Part shown: piece after piece, positions 8,838 through 17,374 of the stretch
Numbering within the stretch: position 1 is the first letter of the stretch
Layout: every line of letters starts with the position of its first letter
From: Rhodobacteraceae bacterium UBA6796
GTDB lineage: Bacteria; Pseudomonadota; Alphaproteobacteria; Rhodobacterales; Rhodobacteraceae
Reading direction: 5' to 3'
Length of the DNA: 64,000 bases
Assembly: GCA_002452815.1 (NCBI GenBank)
Contig: DKFM01000009.1
Location: forward strand, 9,939 to 73,938
The notes under the pieces: generated by a model
Told to the model about the DNA's origin: nothing
Seen by the model: only the letters and a program-made list of their open reading frames with translations
Databases searched by the model: none
Translations under genes and position numbers: made by a program

Positions 8838-8986
8838 GGGCGGCAAACCGCCGCAGCGCCCTGCACCGGAGCCCCCCATGGAACCGGGGCCCACCACGGC
8901 CGCGCAAGGCGTAAACGGCTACCGGCCAGGCATGGGGAGCGAGGGGTGGGGTGGTGCTCCGGCCGGTAGCCTCTGCGCTACTTGCC
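8838..8986 (-). ncRNA. Candidate structured RNA (6S-like small RNA or leader), unassigned
   Basis: On the minus strand a transcript starting near 8986 can form a perfect 11-bp helix (8961-8971 with 8917-8927). Alternatively it can form a closed rod in which 8956-8962 pairs with 8866-8872 and the ends (GGCAA/TTGCC and GTAGCGC/GCGCTGC) pair. No open frame of note is present. The size (about 150 nt) and closed-ended rod resemble 6S RNA, but I cannot match a conserved 6S, SRP, tmRNA or RNase P core. It could instead be the leader of the NDUFS4-like gene. Confidence 0.45.
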
Positions 8987-8992
8987 GGAACA

Positions 8993-9021
8993 ATATGCGA
9001 ACAGGTGCATGGAAAAGCAAC
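8993..9021 (-). promoter_or_regulatory. Sigma70-type promoter for the structured RNA
   Basis: On the minus strand TTGCTT and CATATT are separated by exactly 17 bases, with the expected start about seven bases further, right at the first helix of the candidate RNA. Good spacing makes this one of the most convincing core promoters in the window. Confidence 0.55.
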
Positions 9022-9109
9022 GGAAATACACGTATCGCATTGATTTGTTTTGTAAAATTTTATAGACGCATTAACCCCTGATTTACACATCCCACATCCC
9101 CTTGAAAGA

Positions 9110-9124
9110 GAACGAAAACAGATC
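9110..9124 (+). promoter_or_regulatory. Possible LexA (SOS) box before uvrB
   Basis: GAAC-N7-GATC, read on the other strand as GATC-N7-GTTC, lies 30 bases before uvrB. The alphaproteobacterial LexA operator is GTTC-N7-GTTC, and variants ending in GATC have been described in Rhodobacter, so this is one mismatch from consensus. Confidence 0.4.
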
Positions 9125-9153
9125 AAATCTAGGGCAACGCGAAAGGCCACCGG

Positions 9154-11337
9154 ATGCCCCACAACACCACCAATCTGCCCACCGAACGCCCTGATGTGCT
9201 GACCCGCCCCAAGCTGGAAGGCGGCAAGCGCTTCGTGATGCAAACCGAATTCGCCCCCGCTGGCGATCAGCCCACGGCGATTGCCGAACTGGCGGGCGGC
9301 ATTCTGGCGGGAGAACACGATCAGGTGCTGCTGGGCGCGACCGGCACCGGCAAGACCTTCACCATGGCCAAGGTCATCGAACAGACGCAGCGACCGGCGA
9401 TCATCCTTGCGCCGAACAAGACGCTGGCGGCGCAATTATACGGCGAATTCAAGGGCTTCTTCCCCGATAACGCGGTGGAATATTTCGTTTCCTACTACGA
9501 TTACTATCAACCCGAGGCCTATGTCGCGCGGTCGGACACCTATATCGAGAAGGAAAGCCAGATCAACGAACAGATCGACCGGATGCGCCACTCGGCCACC
9601 CGGGCTCTGCTGGAGCGCGACGATGTAATCATCGTGGCCTCGGTCAGCTGCATCTATGGCATCGGCTCGGTCGAGACCTATTCGGCGATGACGCAGGACA
9701 TGATGGTCGGCGGGATCTACGATCAACGCAAGTTTCTGGCCGATCTGGTGGCGCAGCAATACAAACGCCTTGATGCCGCCTTCCAGCGCGGCACCTTCCG
9801 CGTCAAGGGCGACACGATCGACGTCTGGCCCGCGCACCTGGAAGACCGCGCCTGGCGCTTTAGCTTCTTTGGCGAAGAGCTTGAAGGTATTACGGAATTT
9901 GATCCGCTGACCGGAACGAAGACGAACACGTTCGAACAGATCCGCATCTATGCGAACAGCCACTATGTGACCCCGCGCCCGACGCTGCAGCAGGCCACGA
10001 AACAGATCCGCATCGAACTGGCGCAGCAACTGAAGAAATTCACCGAAGAGGGCAAGCTGCTGGAGGCGCAGCGGCTGGAACAGCGCACGAATTTCGACCT
10101 CGAGATGCTGGAGGCGACCGGCGTGTGCAACGGGATCGAGAACTATTCGCGCTATCTGACCGGGCGCGCCCCGGGTGAGCCGCCGCCTACGCTGTTCGAA
10201 TTCATCCCCGACAATGCCATTGTTTTTGCAGACGAATCCCACGTCACCGTGCCGCAGATCGGCGGCATGTATCGGGGCGACTACCGGCGTAAGTTCACCC
10301 TGGCAGAGCACGGCTTCCGCCTGCCGAGCTGCATGGACAACCGCCCGCTGAAATTCGAGGAATGGGACGCGATGCGGCCCCAGTCGATTTTCGTTTCGGC
10401 CACCCCCGCCGCCTGGGAAATGGAACAGGCCGGCGGCGTGTTCGCCGAGCAGGTGATCCGCCCCACCGGCCTGTTGGACCCGGTGATCGAAATTCGGCCC
10501 GTCGAAACCCAGGTCGACGATGTGCTGGACGAAATCCGCGCGGTTGCGGCGCGCGGGATGCGCACGCTGGTCACCACGCTGACCAAGCGTATGGCCGAGG
10601 ATCTTACAGAATATCTGCATGAACAGGGGGTGCGTGTGCGCTATATGCACTCCGATATTGACACAATCGAACGTATCGAGATTTTGCGCGATCTGCGGCT
10701 CGGGGCGTTCGACGTGCTGGTCGGCATCAACCTTCTGCGCGAGGGTCTGGATATTCCCGAATGCGGGCTGGTCGCGATTCTGGACGCCGACAAGGAAGGG
10801 TTCCTGCGCTCGGAAACCTCGCTGATCCAGACCATCGGGCGGGCCGCACGCAACGCCGACGGCCGGGTCATCATGTATGCCGACCGGATCACCGGCAGCA
10901 TGGAACGCGCAATCGGCGAAACCAACCGGCGCCGGGAAAAACAGATCGCCTATAACGAGGCCCATGGCATCACGCCGACGACCGTGAAGAAGAACGTCGA
11001 GGACGTGCTGGCAGGTCTGTGGCAGGGCGACACAGACATGAGCCGCGTCACCGCGACCCTCGACGCGCCGATGGTCGGCGCCAATCTGGCCGCACATCTG
11101 GACAGCCTGCGCGCGGCGATGCGCAAGGCCGCCGAAAACTTGGAGTTCGAAGAAGCCGCCCGGCTGCGCGACGAGGTCAAGCGGCTGGAAGCGGTGGAAC
11201 TGGCCGTCCACGACGACCCGCTGGCGCGGCAATCGGCCGTGGAAGAGGCCGCCGAAGCGGCGGTCAGCGCGCGCGGGCGGTCAACGGCGGGGCGGCCGGG
11301 GCAACGGGGTGGCGTGAAACGGCGGAAGGGGCGGTAA
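9154..11337 (+). CDS. uvrB: Excinuclease ABC subunit B
   Basis: A 727-residue UvrB, the DNA-damage verification helicase of nucleotide excision repair that works with UvrA and UvrC. Walker [11 protein letters not shown] is at residues 61-70. The damage-wrapping beta-hairpin region [20 protein letters not shown] follows. Walker B region ADESH, helicase motifs [10 protein letters not shown] and QTIGRAARN, and the C-terminal UVR motif ([17 protein letters not shown]) are present. A low-complexity basic tail ends GGVKRRKGR. Single-gene unit; a possible LexA site lies upstream. Confidence 0.98.
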   Translation: MPHNTTNLPTERPDVLTRPKLEGGKRFVMQTEFAPAGDQPTAIAELAGGILAGEHDQVLLGATGTGKTFTMAKVIEQTQRPAIILAPNKTLAAQLYGEFKGFFPDNAVEYFVSYYDYYQPEAYVARSDTYIEKESQINEQIDRMRHSATRALLERDDVIIVASVSCIYGIGSVETYSAMTQDMMVGGIYDQRKFLADLVAQQYKRLDAAFQRGTFRVKGDTIDVWPAHLEDRAWRFSFFGEELEGITEFDPLTGTKTNTFEQIRIYANSHYVTPRPTLQQATKQIRIELAQQLKKFTEEGKLLEAQRLEQRTNFDLEMLEATGVCNGIENYSRYLTGRAPGEPPPTLFEFIPDNAIVFADESHVTVPQIGGMYRGDYRRKFTLAEHGFRLPSCMDNRPLKFEEWDAMRPQSIFVSATPAAWEMEQAGGVFAEQVIRPTGLLDPVIEIRPVETQVDDVLDEIRAVAARGMRTLVTTLTKRMAEDLTEYLHEQGVRVRYMHSDIDTIERIEILRDLRLGAFDVLVGINLLREGLDIPECGLVAILDADKEGFLRSETSLIQTIGRAARNADGRVIMYADRITGSMERAIGETNRRREKQIAYNEAHGITPTTVKKNVEDVLAGLWQGDTDMSRVTATLDAPMVGANLAAHLDSLRAAMRKAAENLEFEEAARLRDEVKRLEAVELAVHDDPLARQSAVEEAAEAAVSARGRSTAGRPGQRGGVKRRKGR

Positions 11338-11347
11338 CCCCCCTTCC
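11324..11347 (+). terminator. Weak hairpin spanning the uvrB stop
   Basis: GGAAGGGG/CCCCCCTTCC stem with the uvrB stop codon in the loop and no T run. It may act as a weak end signal between convergent genes. Confidence 0.3.
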
Positions 11348-11358
11348 GGCCTGTGGCC

Positions 11359-11982
11359 TCAGTTCTGCGACGGCTCGACCACCGTCAGCCCCAGCATCCG
11401 CCAGGCCTGCATGCCGCCGCGGTAGTAATAGATCTTTTCGGCCGGGAAGCCTGCCTCGATCATCCGGCGGGCGGCGGTGGGGGATTGGCCGCACCACGGG
11501 CCGTTGCAATACAGGGCGGCGGATTTGACGCCATCACCGGAACAGTCGAAGCCTTCGAAATCGGGTTCGCAGCCCAATTCGCCCAGCCGGTCGGCGGCCT
11601 CGGTATAGGGCACGTTGATCGCGCCGGGGATCGCGCCGCCCAGAAAATCGGGACGCACGCGGCCGTCGATCACCACCACTTCGGGGTCTTGCAGGAAGTC
11701 CATCAGCTCCAGCTCGCCGATCGGGGTGACGCCCGGGGCGGGCACCATCGGCTGGATGCAGAAATTCGGGCAGGGCCGCGAGGTACGCGCCCATTCGCCG
11801 CTCAGCTCATGGGCCTCGTCCTGGATGCGGGCGATCTCGACCGGCCCTGCGTCGGTCTGCACGGTGACGCTGGCCACATCGGGGCGGATGTTGACGGTTT
11901 GCGCCTGCGCAGTGGCGACCCCAAGCGTGGCGGCGCAAGCAATCAGGCCCGGCACGGCCAGGCGACGGATGAAATACGACAT
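11359..11982 (-). CDS. Exported rhodanese-domain protein
   Basis: A 207-residue protein with a Sec signal peptide (residues 1-27, cleavage after AQA). Pair CPNFC is at 71-75. The rhodanese domain runs from about residue 85 to the end: FLQDPEVVVIDGR, GAIPGAINVPY, active-site loop starting at Cys159 (C-N-G-P-W-C-G), and the closing YYRGGMQAW. It probably acts as a periplasmic sulfurtransferase or thiol-handling protein; the extra cysteines in and near the active loop are unusual. The start is set by GGGAGGA before ATG. Convergent with uvrB. Confidence 0.85.
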   Translation of the reverse strand: MSYFIRRLAVPGLIACAATLGVATAQAQTVNIRPDVASVTVQTDAGPVEIARIQDEAHELSGEWARTSRPCPNFCIQPMVPAPGVTPIGELELMDFLQDPEVVVIDGRVRPDFLGGAIPGAINVPYTEAADRLGELGCEPDFEGFDCSGDGVKSAALYCNGPWCGQSPTAARRMIEAGFPAEKIYYYRGGMQAWRMLGLTVVEPSQN

Positions 11983-12044
11983 GATGGTCCTCCCTTTTAC
12001 AACAGGATAGCGCAGGGACGGACCATCGCAAGCCCGGCGTGCGC

Positions 12045-12671
12045 TCAGCCCGCCGCCACCTCGTCCATCAGGGCGGTCACCTCGGCATGCGCAGGCCCCT
12101 TGCGCGCAGTTTCCAGCACGCCCAGCCCCTGCCCCAGCGTCTCGGCATAGGTCACGCGATGCGCAAGCGTCGCCGCCAGCAGGTCGGCCTCCAGCTCGGC
12201 GGCGGCGGCGGCGACCTGATCGCCCAGACGCGTGCCGGATTTGGTGCGGTTCAGAACGACCTTCGGACGCTTGCCCTCGCGCCGTGCCAGATCCAGCACG
12301 CCTTCGGTGGCCCACAGATCGACATGGCTGGCCGCGACCGGCACCAGGATCACATCGGCCTCGCGTAGCGCGGGGCGCAGATCGCTGTCGACCTTGGGCG
12401 GCGTGTCGATGATCACCACATCGACGAGTTTCTTGAGCTTTTCGCATTCATAGCTGACGCCCCAGGCCGAAGAGGTGGAAAATTCCAGCCCCGCCTCGCC
12501 CAGCGTTTCGCGCCGCGTCATGAACCAGCGCCCAAGCGAGCCCTGCGGGTCGGTATCAAGAAGCGCGACCGAACGCCCCTGCCGCATGAACGCCACCGCA
12601 AGGTTGACCGCCAGTGTCGTTTTCCCCGCCCCGCCCTTTTGCTGGGCCACCGTAATCACCAAGCCTGACAT
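12045..12671 (-). CDS. Orphan ParA-family ATPase
   Basis: A 208-residue P-loop ATPase with the deviant Walker A QQKGGAGKTT (residues 10-19), LLDTDPQGSLGRWF and VVIIDTPPK. No ParB or centromere-like repeat adjoins, and the protein lacks the N-terminal HTH of plasmid partition ParA. It is therefore more likely a protein- or organelle-positioning ATPase (PpfA/MipZ-like) than a segregation factor. In Rhodobacter sphaeroides PpfA positions chemoreceptor clusters, but no chemotaxis gene is adjacent here. Confidence 0.85.
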   Translation of the reverse strand: MSGLVITVAQQKGGAGKTTLAVNLAVAFMRQGRSVALLDTDPQGSLGRWFMTRRETLGEAGLEFSTSSAWGVSYECEKLKKLVDVVIIDTPPKVDSDLRPALREADVILVPVAASHVDLWATEGVLDLARREGKRPKVVLNRTKSGTRLGDQVAAAAAELEADLLAATLAHRVTYAETLGQGLGVLETARKGPAHAEVTALMDEVAAG

Positions 12672-12863
12672 CTCGCCCCCTCACATGCTGCATCGCAGAA
12701 TAGGCTGAGTCGCAGGCAATTGCACGCGAATTGGGGGGAATTGCGCAAACTGCCCGCACTGGCCGCGCAGGAACTTAGCATGGCCATCGGCAAGGCGGCG
12801 CGGTATCTGTTTCCCGGCGCCACCCTGCCCGACCCGTTCTAGGCGTGCGCCCGGGGCACGCGC

Positions 12864-13181
12864 TCAGAAATCGGCCTGCACGTCATACATCACCGGCTCG
12901 AAGCTGCGGCACAGCGTGGCGATGTGGCGGTTGCGCTTGATCATCTCGGGACTGCGCAGCATCGCCTGATAATCGCCGCGCTTTTCCCATTTCGAGTAAT
13001 TCGCGATCCGCGTCTGCGCATCGTTCATGTGCAGACCGGCCCCCAGAAAGCCCGGCTGATGGCGGATGCAATGCTGATAGGCATCGCGCAACGCCTCCAT
13101 CAACTCGGCTGCGGTGGCCGGGGTCATCTCGAAGGTGCAGATAACGGTCTGCCCGTTGAATTCCTTGGTGATTTCGGTCAT
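12864..13181 (-). CDS. Antibiotic-biosynthesis-monooxygenase-fold protein
   Basis: A 105-residue ABM-like protein. The beta strand QTVICTFEMTPATAAELMEAL, then GFLGAGLHMNDAQTRIANYSKWEKRGDYQAML match the dimeric alpha/beta-barrel family with its conserved N-x-x-x-W. Members include quinol or heme monooxygenases and many of unknown role. The ATG chosen follows GGAGG; the longer frame upstream lacks such a site. Substrate unknown. Confidence 0.75.
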   Translation of the reverse strand: MTEITKEFNGQTVICTFEMTPATAAELMEALRDAYQHCIRHQPGFLGAGLHMNDAQTRIANYSKWEKRGDYQAMLRSPEMIKRNRHIATLCRSFEPVMYDVQADF

Positions 13182-13244
13182 GGCGGTCCTCCTTGCGCCC
13201 ATGCTGACACAGCGGCGCGGGAAAATCACGCGGATTACGCAGGG

Positions 13245-14555
13245 TTACAGCCAGATCGTCGCGAGTCCCGGCAGCGCAAAGATCAGAACGACGCGGATCA
13301 GGTCAGAAGCCACGAACCACACCACCGCGCCCCAGGTCGATGACAGCGGCGTCTGCCGGTCCAGCGCATTGATGACGAACAGGTTCATCCCCACCGGCGG
13401 AGTGATCAGCCCGACCTCGACCACGATCAGCACCAGAATGCCGAACCAGACCGCCAGCGCCTCGGGCGGCATACCGAAATCCATGCCCGCGATGATCGGC
13501 CAGAAGGTCGGGATCGTCAGCAGGATCATCGACAGGCTGTCCATGAAACAGCCCAGCACCAGATACAGAACCAGCATCAGCGCCAGCACCGCCAAAGGGG
13601 TCAGCCCCAGATCGCTCACCAGCGCCGCCAGATCCTGCGGCACCCGGGTCATCCCCAGAAAGCCGTTATAGACCGCCGCCCCCAACAGGATGAAGAAGAT
13701 CATGCCCGTGGTTTCGGCCGTGCCCAGCAGCGCATGGCGCAAGCCGCGCAGGCCCAGCCCGCCACTGGCGAAGGCTGCGATCCCGGTCGCCGCCGCGCCG
13801 ACCGCCGCGCCCTCGGTCGGGGAAAACAGCCCGCCATAGATGCCGCCCACCACAACGGCAAAGATCGCCACCACCGGCCAGACCCCCGCCAGCGCCGCCA
13901 GCCGCGCGCGCCAGGGCGCCGCAGCGCGGCTGCCCGCCGCCTGCGGGTGTCGCCTCAGATAGAGCGCAACCACCGCCATATAGCCCAGCATCGCCAACAG
14001 CCCCGGCACGATGGCGGCGGCAAACAGCCGGGCGATGTTCTGCTCGGTCTGGATTGCGAAGATCACAAGCACCACAGAGGGCGGGATCAGGATGCCCAGC
14101 GTCCCCCCCGCCGCCAGCGCCGCCGTGGACAAGCCCCCGGCATAACCCGCCGCCCGCATCTCGGGCAGGGCCACACGCCCCATCGTGGCCGCGGTGGCCA
14201 GCGACGATCCGCAGATCGCGCCGAACCCCGCGCAGGCGCCGATTGCCGCCATCGCCAGACCGCCCTTGCGGTGCCCGATCAGCGCGTCGGCGGCGCGAAA
14301 CAGCGCCCGGCTCATCCCGCCCTGCGTGGCGAACTGTCCCATCAACAGAAAGAAGGGCACGACGGACAGGTCATAATTGGCGAAGGTCGAAAACGCTTCG
14401 TTCTTCATCTTGGCCAGCCACATGTTCGGACTGCCCGTCACCAGCCACAAGCCGCCCGCCCCCAGCGCCAGCATCGCCAGACCGATCGGCGCCCGCAGCG
14501 CGATCAGCAGCAACAGCAGGGGAAAGGACGCAAGCCCCAGGGCAAAATCGCTCAT
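13245..14555 (-). CDS. TRAP transporter large permease (DctM type)
   Basis: A 436-residue inner-membrane protein of the ion-transporter superfamily with about 12 hydrophobic helices. MGQFATQGGMSRALFRAAD, GAICGSSLATAATMGRVALPEM and GTLGILIPPSVVLVIFAIQTEQ are typical DctM signatures. It forms the transport core with DctQ and receives substrate from DctP. Its start overlaps the dctQ stop by four bases. Last gene of a dctP-dctQ-dctM unit; substrate unknown. Confidence 0.92.
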   Translation of the reverse strand: MSDFALGLASFPLLLLLIALRAPIGLAMLALGAGGLWLVTGSPNMWLAKMKNEAFSTFANYDLSVVPFFLLMGQFATQGGMSRALFRAADALIGHRKGGLAMAAIGACAGFGAICGSSLATAATMGRVALPEMRAAGYAGGLSTAALAAGGTLGILIPPSVVLVIFAIQTEQNIARLFAAAIVPGLLAMLGYMAVVALYLRRHPQAAGSRAAAPWRARLAALAGVWPVVAIFAVVVGGIYGGLFSPTEGAAVGAAATGIAAFASGGLGLRGLRHALLGTAETTGMIFFILLGAAVYNGFLGMTRVPQDLAALVSDLGLTPLAVLALMLVLYLVLGCFMDSLSMILLTIPTFWPIIAGMDFGMPPEALAVWFGILVLIVVEVGLITPPVGMNLFVINALDRQTPLSSTWGAVVWFVASDLIRVVLIFALPGLATIWL

Positions 14556-15052
14556 GCCAGACCCTCGCGGCGGACGAAAGCTGCCTGCCCCGCCTGCCAC
14601 AGCGCCACCGCCGCGGCCAGCCACGCCCCCGGCAGGCAGGCAGCGTAGAACCACCACAGCGGCCAGCCCAGCAGAAAGGTGGTGGTGCCCGACCGCATCT
14701 TGGCCCCCATCCCCAGCCCCAGCCGCCAGGCGATCACCGCCATCAGCGCAGCCGCCAACAGCGCCCAGATCACCGCCAGCGCCCGGCGCAACACAGGCGG
14801 AAACCGATCCGCCAGCAGATCGACGCGGGCATGGGCGTTTTGCAATTGCACCCAGGGCAGGAAGGCAAAGACGATCATCGGCAGGCTGGCCTCGATCAAT
14901 TCGTAGCTGGCCTTCAGGGGGGCCGTCGCCAGGCCGAGCCTGTGCCCGGCCGCGCCCAGGGCGCTGATCCCCACCATCGCCACCAGCGCCAGCAGGGCCA
15001 GACCGCCCGCCAGCGCCAGCGTGCGCGCGGCAAAGGTCACCACCGCCTGCAT
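14552..15052 (-). CDS. TRAP transporter small permease (DctQ type)
   Basis: A 166-residue protein with four hydrophobic helices. SLPMIVFAFLPWVQLQNAHA followed by RVDLLAD is the conserved DctQ segment between helices 2 and 3. It bridges and stabilises the large permease. I start at MQAVVTFAARTL; the open frame upstream reads into the dctP gap and is less likely. Coupled by overlap to the following dctM. Confidence 0.88.
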   Translation of the reverse strand: MQAVVTFAARTLALAGGLALLALVAMVGISALGAAGHRLGLATAPLKASYELIEASLPMIVFAFLPWVQLQNAHARVDLLADRFPPVLRRALAVIWALLAAALMAVIAWRLGLGMGAKMRSGTTTFLLGWPLWWFYAACLPGAWLAAAVALWQAGQAAFVRREGLA

Positions 15053-15071
15053 GGCCACCCCCTCGCCTGAC

Positions 15072-16088
15072 CTACTGCGCCTGCGCGGCGATCCCGGCGC
15101 GCGCCGCGTCAAGCAGCGCCTGACCGTCGATGCCCTGCGCGCCCATCTCGGCCACCCAATCGGCCACGACCGGCGCCGTCGCCTCGGCCCAGACGGCGGT
15201 CTCCGCCTCGGGGATCGTCACGATGGCATTGCCCAGACCGGCGGCAAAGGCACGCGAGGGGATATCCTCAGCCTGCTGCACCTTTCCGGCATGGGCTGAA
15301 AAATCGCGCCCCGACACGCTGTCGATCGCCGCTTTCAGATCGTCGGGCAGCGCGGCATAGGCGTCCTTGTTCATCGCCAGAATGAAGGTCGCGGTATAGA
15401 TCGAGGGACCGGCGAATTCGGTGTGGTTATGCACCAGTTCCCCCACCTTGAGCGAAGCCGACACCTCCCACGGCAGAAGCGCGCCGTCGATCGTGCCTTT
15501 CGACAGCGCCTCAGGCACCGCAGGCACCGGCATGCCGACCGCGGTCGCCCCCAGCGCCTCCAGCGCCTTGGTCGTCACCCGCGACGGGCCGCGCAGCTTC
15601 AGCCCGGCGATATCGGACGGACTGTGGATCGCCTTGTTCGAATGGATCACGCCCGGCCCGTGCATCCAGGTGCCCAGCAGGTGCAGATCGGCGAAATCGG
15701 TGTCGACCATCTCTGCCTGCGCCAGATCCCAGAACGCGGCCGACCCGGCCTCGGCATCGGCCACCATGAAGGGCAGCTCGAACACCTCGGTGCGCGGGAA
15801 CCGGCCCGGGGTGTAGCCCGGCAGCGTCCAGATGATGTCGACCACCCCGTCGACCGCCTGATCGACCAGATCGCCGGGCTTGCCGCCCAGCTGCATCGAG
15901 GGGTAATGCTCGATCGCGATGCGGCCGTCCGAGGCCTCTTGGACCGCCGCGATCCAGGGGGTCAGGATCTGCGCGGGCACGAAGCTGTTTTCGGGCAGGA
16001 ACTGGTGCAGCCGCAGCGTCACCTCCTGCGCGGTGGCCGGCAGGCCCAACCCCAGGGTCAGCACCGTCGCGGCAATAATTCGTTTCAT
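15072..16088 (-). CDS. TRAP transporter solute-binding protein (DctP type)
   Basis: A 338-residue periplasmic protein with a Sec signal (MKRIIAATVLTLGLGLPATA). The DctP fold is shown by LHQFLPENSFVPAQIL, HYPSMQLGG, and the ligand-binding stretch GLKLRGPSRVTTKALEALGA, where the arginine normally binds a substrate carboxylate. First gene of the three-gene carrier; the substrate is probably an organic acid, which one is unknown. The leader upstream carries a dispersed palindromic repeat. Confidence 0.92.
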   Translation of the reverse strand: MKRIIAATVLTLGLGLPATAQEVTLRLHQFLPENSFVPAQILTPWIAAVQEASDGRIAIEHYPSMQLGGKPGDLVDQAVDGVVDIIWTLPGYTPGRFPRTEVFELPFMVADAEAGSAAFWDLAQAEMVDTDFADLHLLGTWMHGPGVIHSNKAIHSPSDIAGLKLRGPSRVTTKALEALGATAVGMPVPAVPEALSKGTIDGALLPWEVSASLKVGELVHNHTEFAGPSIYTATFILAMNKDAYAALPDDLKAAIDSVSGRDFSAHAGKVQQAEDIPSRAFAAGLGNAIVTIPEAETAVWAEATAPVVADWVAEMGAQGIDGQALLDAARAGIAAQAQ

Positions 16089-16189
16089 GGGATCACTCCT
16101 CTCCTGTCGCGCGGCATTTATCGGAGGGCGCGGGGGCGCTGTCCAGCACAGAGATCAGAACGGGGTGACGTCAGGACATCGCCGCAACA

Positions 16190-16205
16190 GGGGGCGCTGC
16201 CCCCT
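16190..16205. repeat. GC-rich palindrome (GGGGGCGCTGCCCC type)
   Basis: Short near-perfect GC palindrome in non-coding DNA; the same core occurs at 16305-16320 and 45488-45502, always beside the ATATCCCC-type repeat. Confidence 0.5.
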
Positions 16206-16223
16206 CTTGGCTGCGCCAATTCA

Positions 16224-16289
16224 CCCCCGGGATATTTTGACCAGAAAGAAAGCAAAGGACATTCTTTCTGGCTGAAATATCCCGGGGGG
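16224..16289. repeat. Dispersed intergenic palindrome, complete copy
   Basis: CCCCCGGGATATTTTGACCA at the left is matched by the inverted TGGCTGAAATATCCCGGGGG at the right, with AGAAAGAA/TTCTTTCT adjoining inside and a short centre. Related copies or half copies lie at 37922-37956, 42644-42703, 44131-44160 and 45441-45476. Probably a family-typical mobile or regulatory palindrome; transcribed, it would fold into one long hairpin. Confidence 0.7.
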
Positions 16290-16348
16290 AGTCCGGCACG
16301 GACGGGGGGCAGCGCCCCCCTTGCCCGGGCCGCCCCGGGGCGCGCGGC

Positions 16349-17221
16349 TCATTTCCGCCCCCGGAAGAACCGCGCGCGGGCATAGAGATCCTCGAGCCGT
16401 TTCATCCGTGCAGCTGTATCTTCCCAGGTCAGCGACTGCACAGCCGCCATCAGGGTTTCGGCCAGCACCTGTAGCGCGACGGTCGAATCCCACGCGCTCG
16501 GCACCTCGATCTGTGCCGAGAAACGATAGCGGGCATGCGCGGCGGCAGGGCTGACCCAGGGGTCGGTGACCAGCACCACCTCGGCGCCCTGTTCCGAAGC
16601 CATTTCAACCAGTTGCAGCACGTTGTTCTCGTAGCGGCGAATGTCGAAGGCCAGCAGCACATCGCCCGGGCGCATCTCGATCAGGGCGGGCGGCCAGGCG
16701 TTTGACACAGGCAGCAACAGTTCGACATCGGGACGGATCACCTTCATGTGGGTGACGAAATATTCCGCCATCGCCAGTGTGATGCGCCCGCCGGTGGCAA
16801 AGATCTTGCGCGCCGGATCGGCCATCAGACGCGCCACCGCGTCGAATTCGGCGTGGTCGATCTGTGCCAGCGTGGCCTGCAGGTTGCCCAGCACCGCATC
16901 GGCAAAACGGTTGAGGATATGCGCCTCGGGCGCTGCCGCGGCCCAGCGGTCGTGTTTGGCCAGCGGGCTGATCAGCCGCGCCTCCAGCTCGTCGCGCACC
17001 GCCGATTGCAGCCCCGGATAGCCGCCAAAGCCCATCTTCTGGGCCAGCCGCACCACGGTGGGCGAGCTGACCTCGGCGGCGCGGGCCAGTTGCGTGACCG
17101 ACCCCAGCAGCGCGACCGGGTAATGCCGCAGGATATGGCTGGCCAATTGGCGTTCGGCGCGGGTCATCGTGTCGATGGCGGCGCGGATCTGGTCTTCGAT
17201 GGTCTGCGTCGCTGCCGCCAA
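16349..17221 (-). CDS. MurR/RpiR family transcriptional regulator
   Basis: A 290-residue regulator. The N-terminal RpiR helix-turn-helix (MTRAERQLASHILRHYPVAL, then VTQLARAAEVSSPTVVRLAQ) is followed by a SIS sugar-isomerase-like ligand domain (RKIFATGGRITLAMAEYF, GDVLLAFDIRRYENNVL). RpiR proteins usually sense phosphorylated metabolites. The start is uncertain: a TTG eight bases after AAGGAG (used here) or a GTG three codons earlier. It is divergent from the amidohydrolase/TRAP/ligase cluster and is its likely regulator. Confidence 0.88.
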   Translation of the reverse strand: MAAATQTIEDQIRAAIDTMTRAERQLASHILRHYPVALLGSVTQLARAAEVSSPTVVRLAQKMGFGGYPGLQSAVRDELEARLISPLAKHDRWAAAAPEAHILNRFADAVLGNLQATLAQIDHAEFDAVARLMADPARKIFATGGRITLAMAEYFVTHMKVIRPDVELLLPVSNAWPPALIEMRPGDVLLAFDIRRYENNVLQLVEMASEQGAEVVLVTDPWVSPAAAHARYRFSAQIEVPSAWDSTVALQVLAETLMAAVQSLTWEDTAARMKRLEDLYARARFFRGRK

Positions 17222-17267
17222 ATCGGGCACTCCTTCTGTCCAGCGCCTGATTCGGCCCAAGAACAGA

Positions 17268-17310
17268 TTGTAACAGAATTGCAGGTTTTGAAATAATGTT
17301 GACAGAATGG
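17268..17310. promoter_or_regulatory. Direct repeat in the rpiR/amidohydrolase intergenic region
   Basis: TTGTAACAGAATTG (17268) and TGTTGACAGAATGG (17297) are spaced 29 bases start to start and overlap a perfect TTGACA (17299). They lie between the RpiR gene and the divergent catabolic genes, so they are candidates for RpiR operators. Confidence 0.4.
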
Positions 17311-17374
17311 GATCCGCGGGGGAGCCTGACCGAAAGATAAAATCAGAATCGCCACCACGACCGAACGGGGACAG

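Noticed and set aside
8838..8986. Signal recognition particle, tmRNA or RNase P RNA in the uvrB gap
   Set aside because: The conserved SRP GGAAGGxAGC apical loop, the tmRNA T-arm and the RNase [12 protein letters not shown] block are all missing.
12690..12842. Plus-strand frame ending ...AAQELSMAIGKAARYLFPGA before a stop at 12842
   Set aside because: No good start or ribosome site and no family recognised; possibly a gene fragment but too weak to list.
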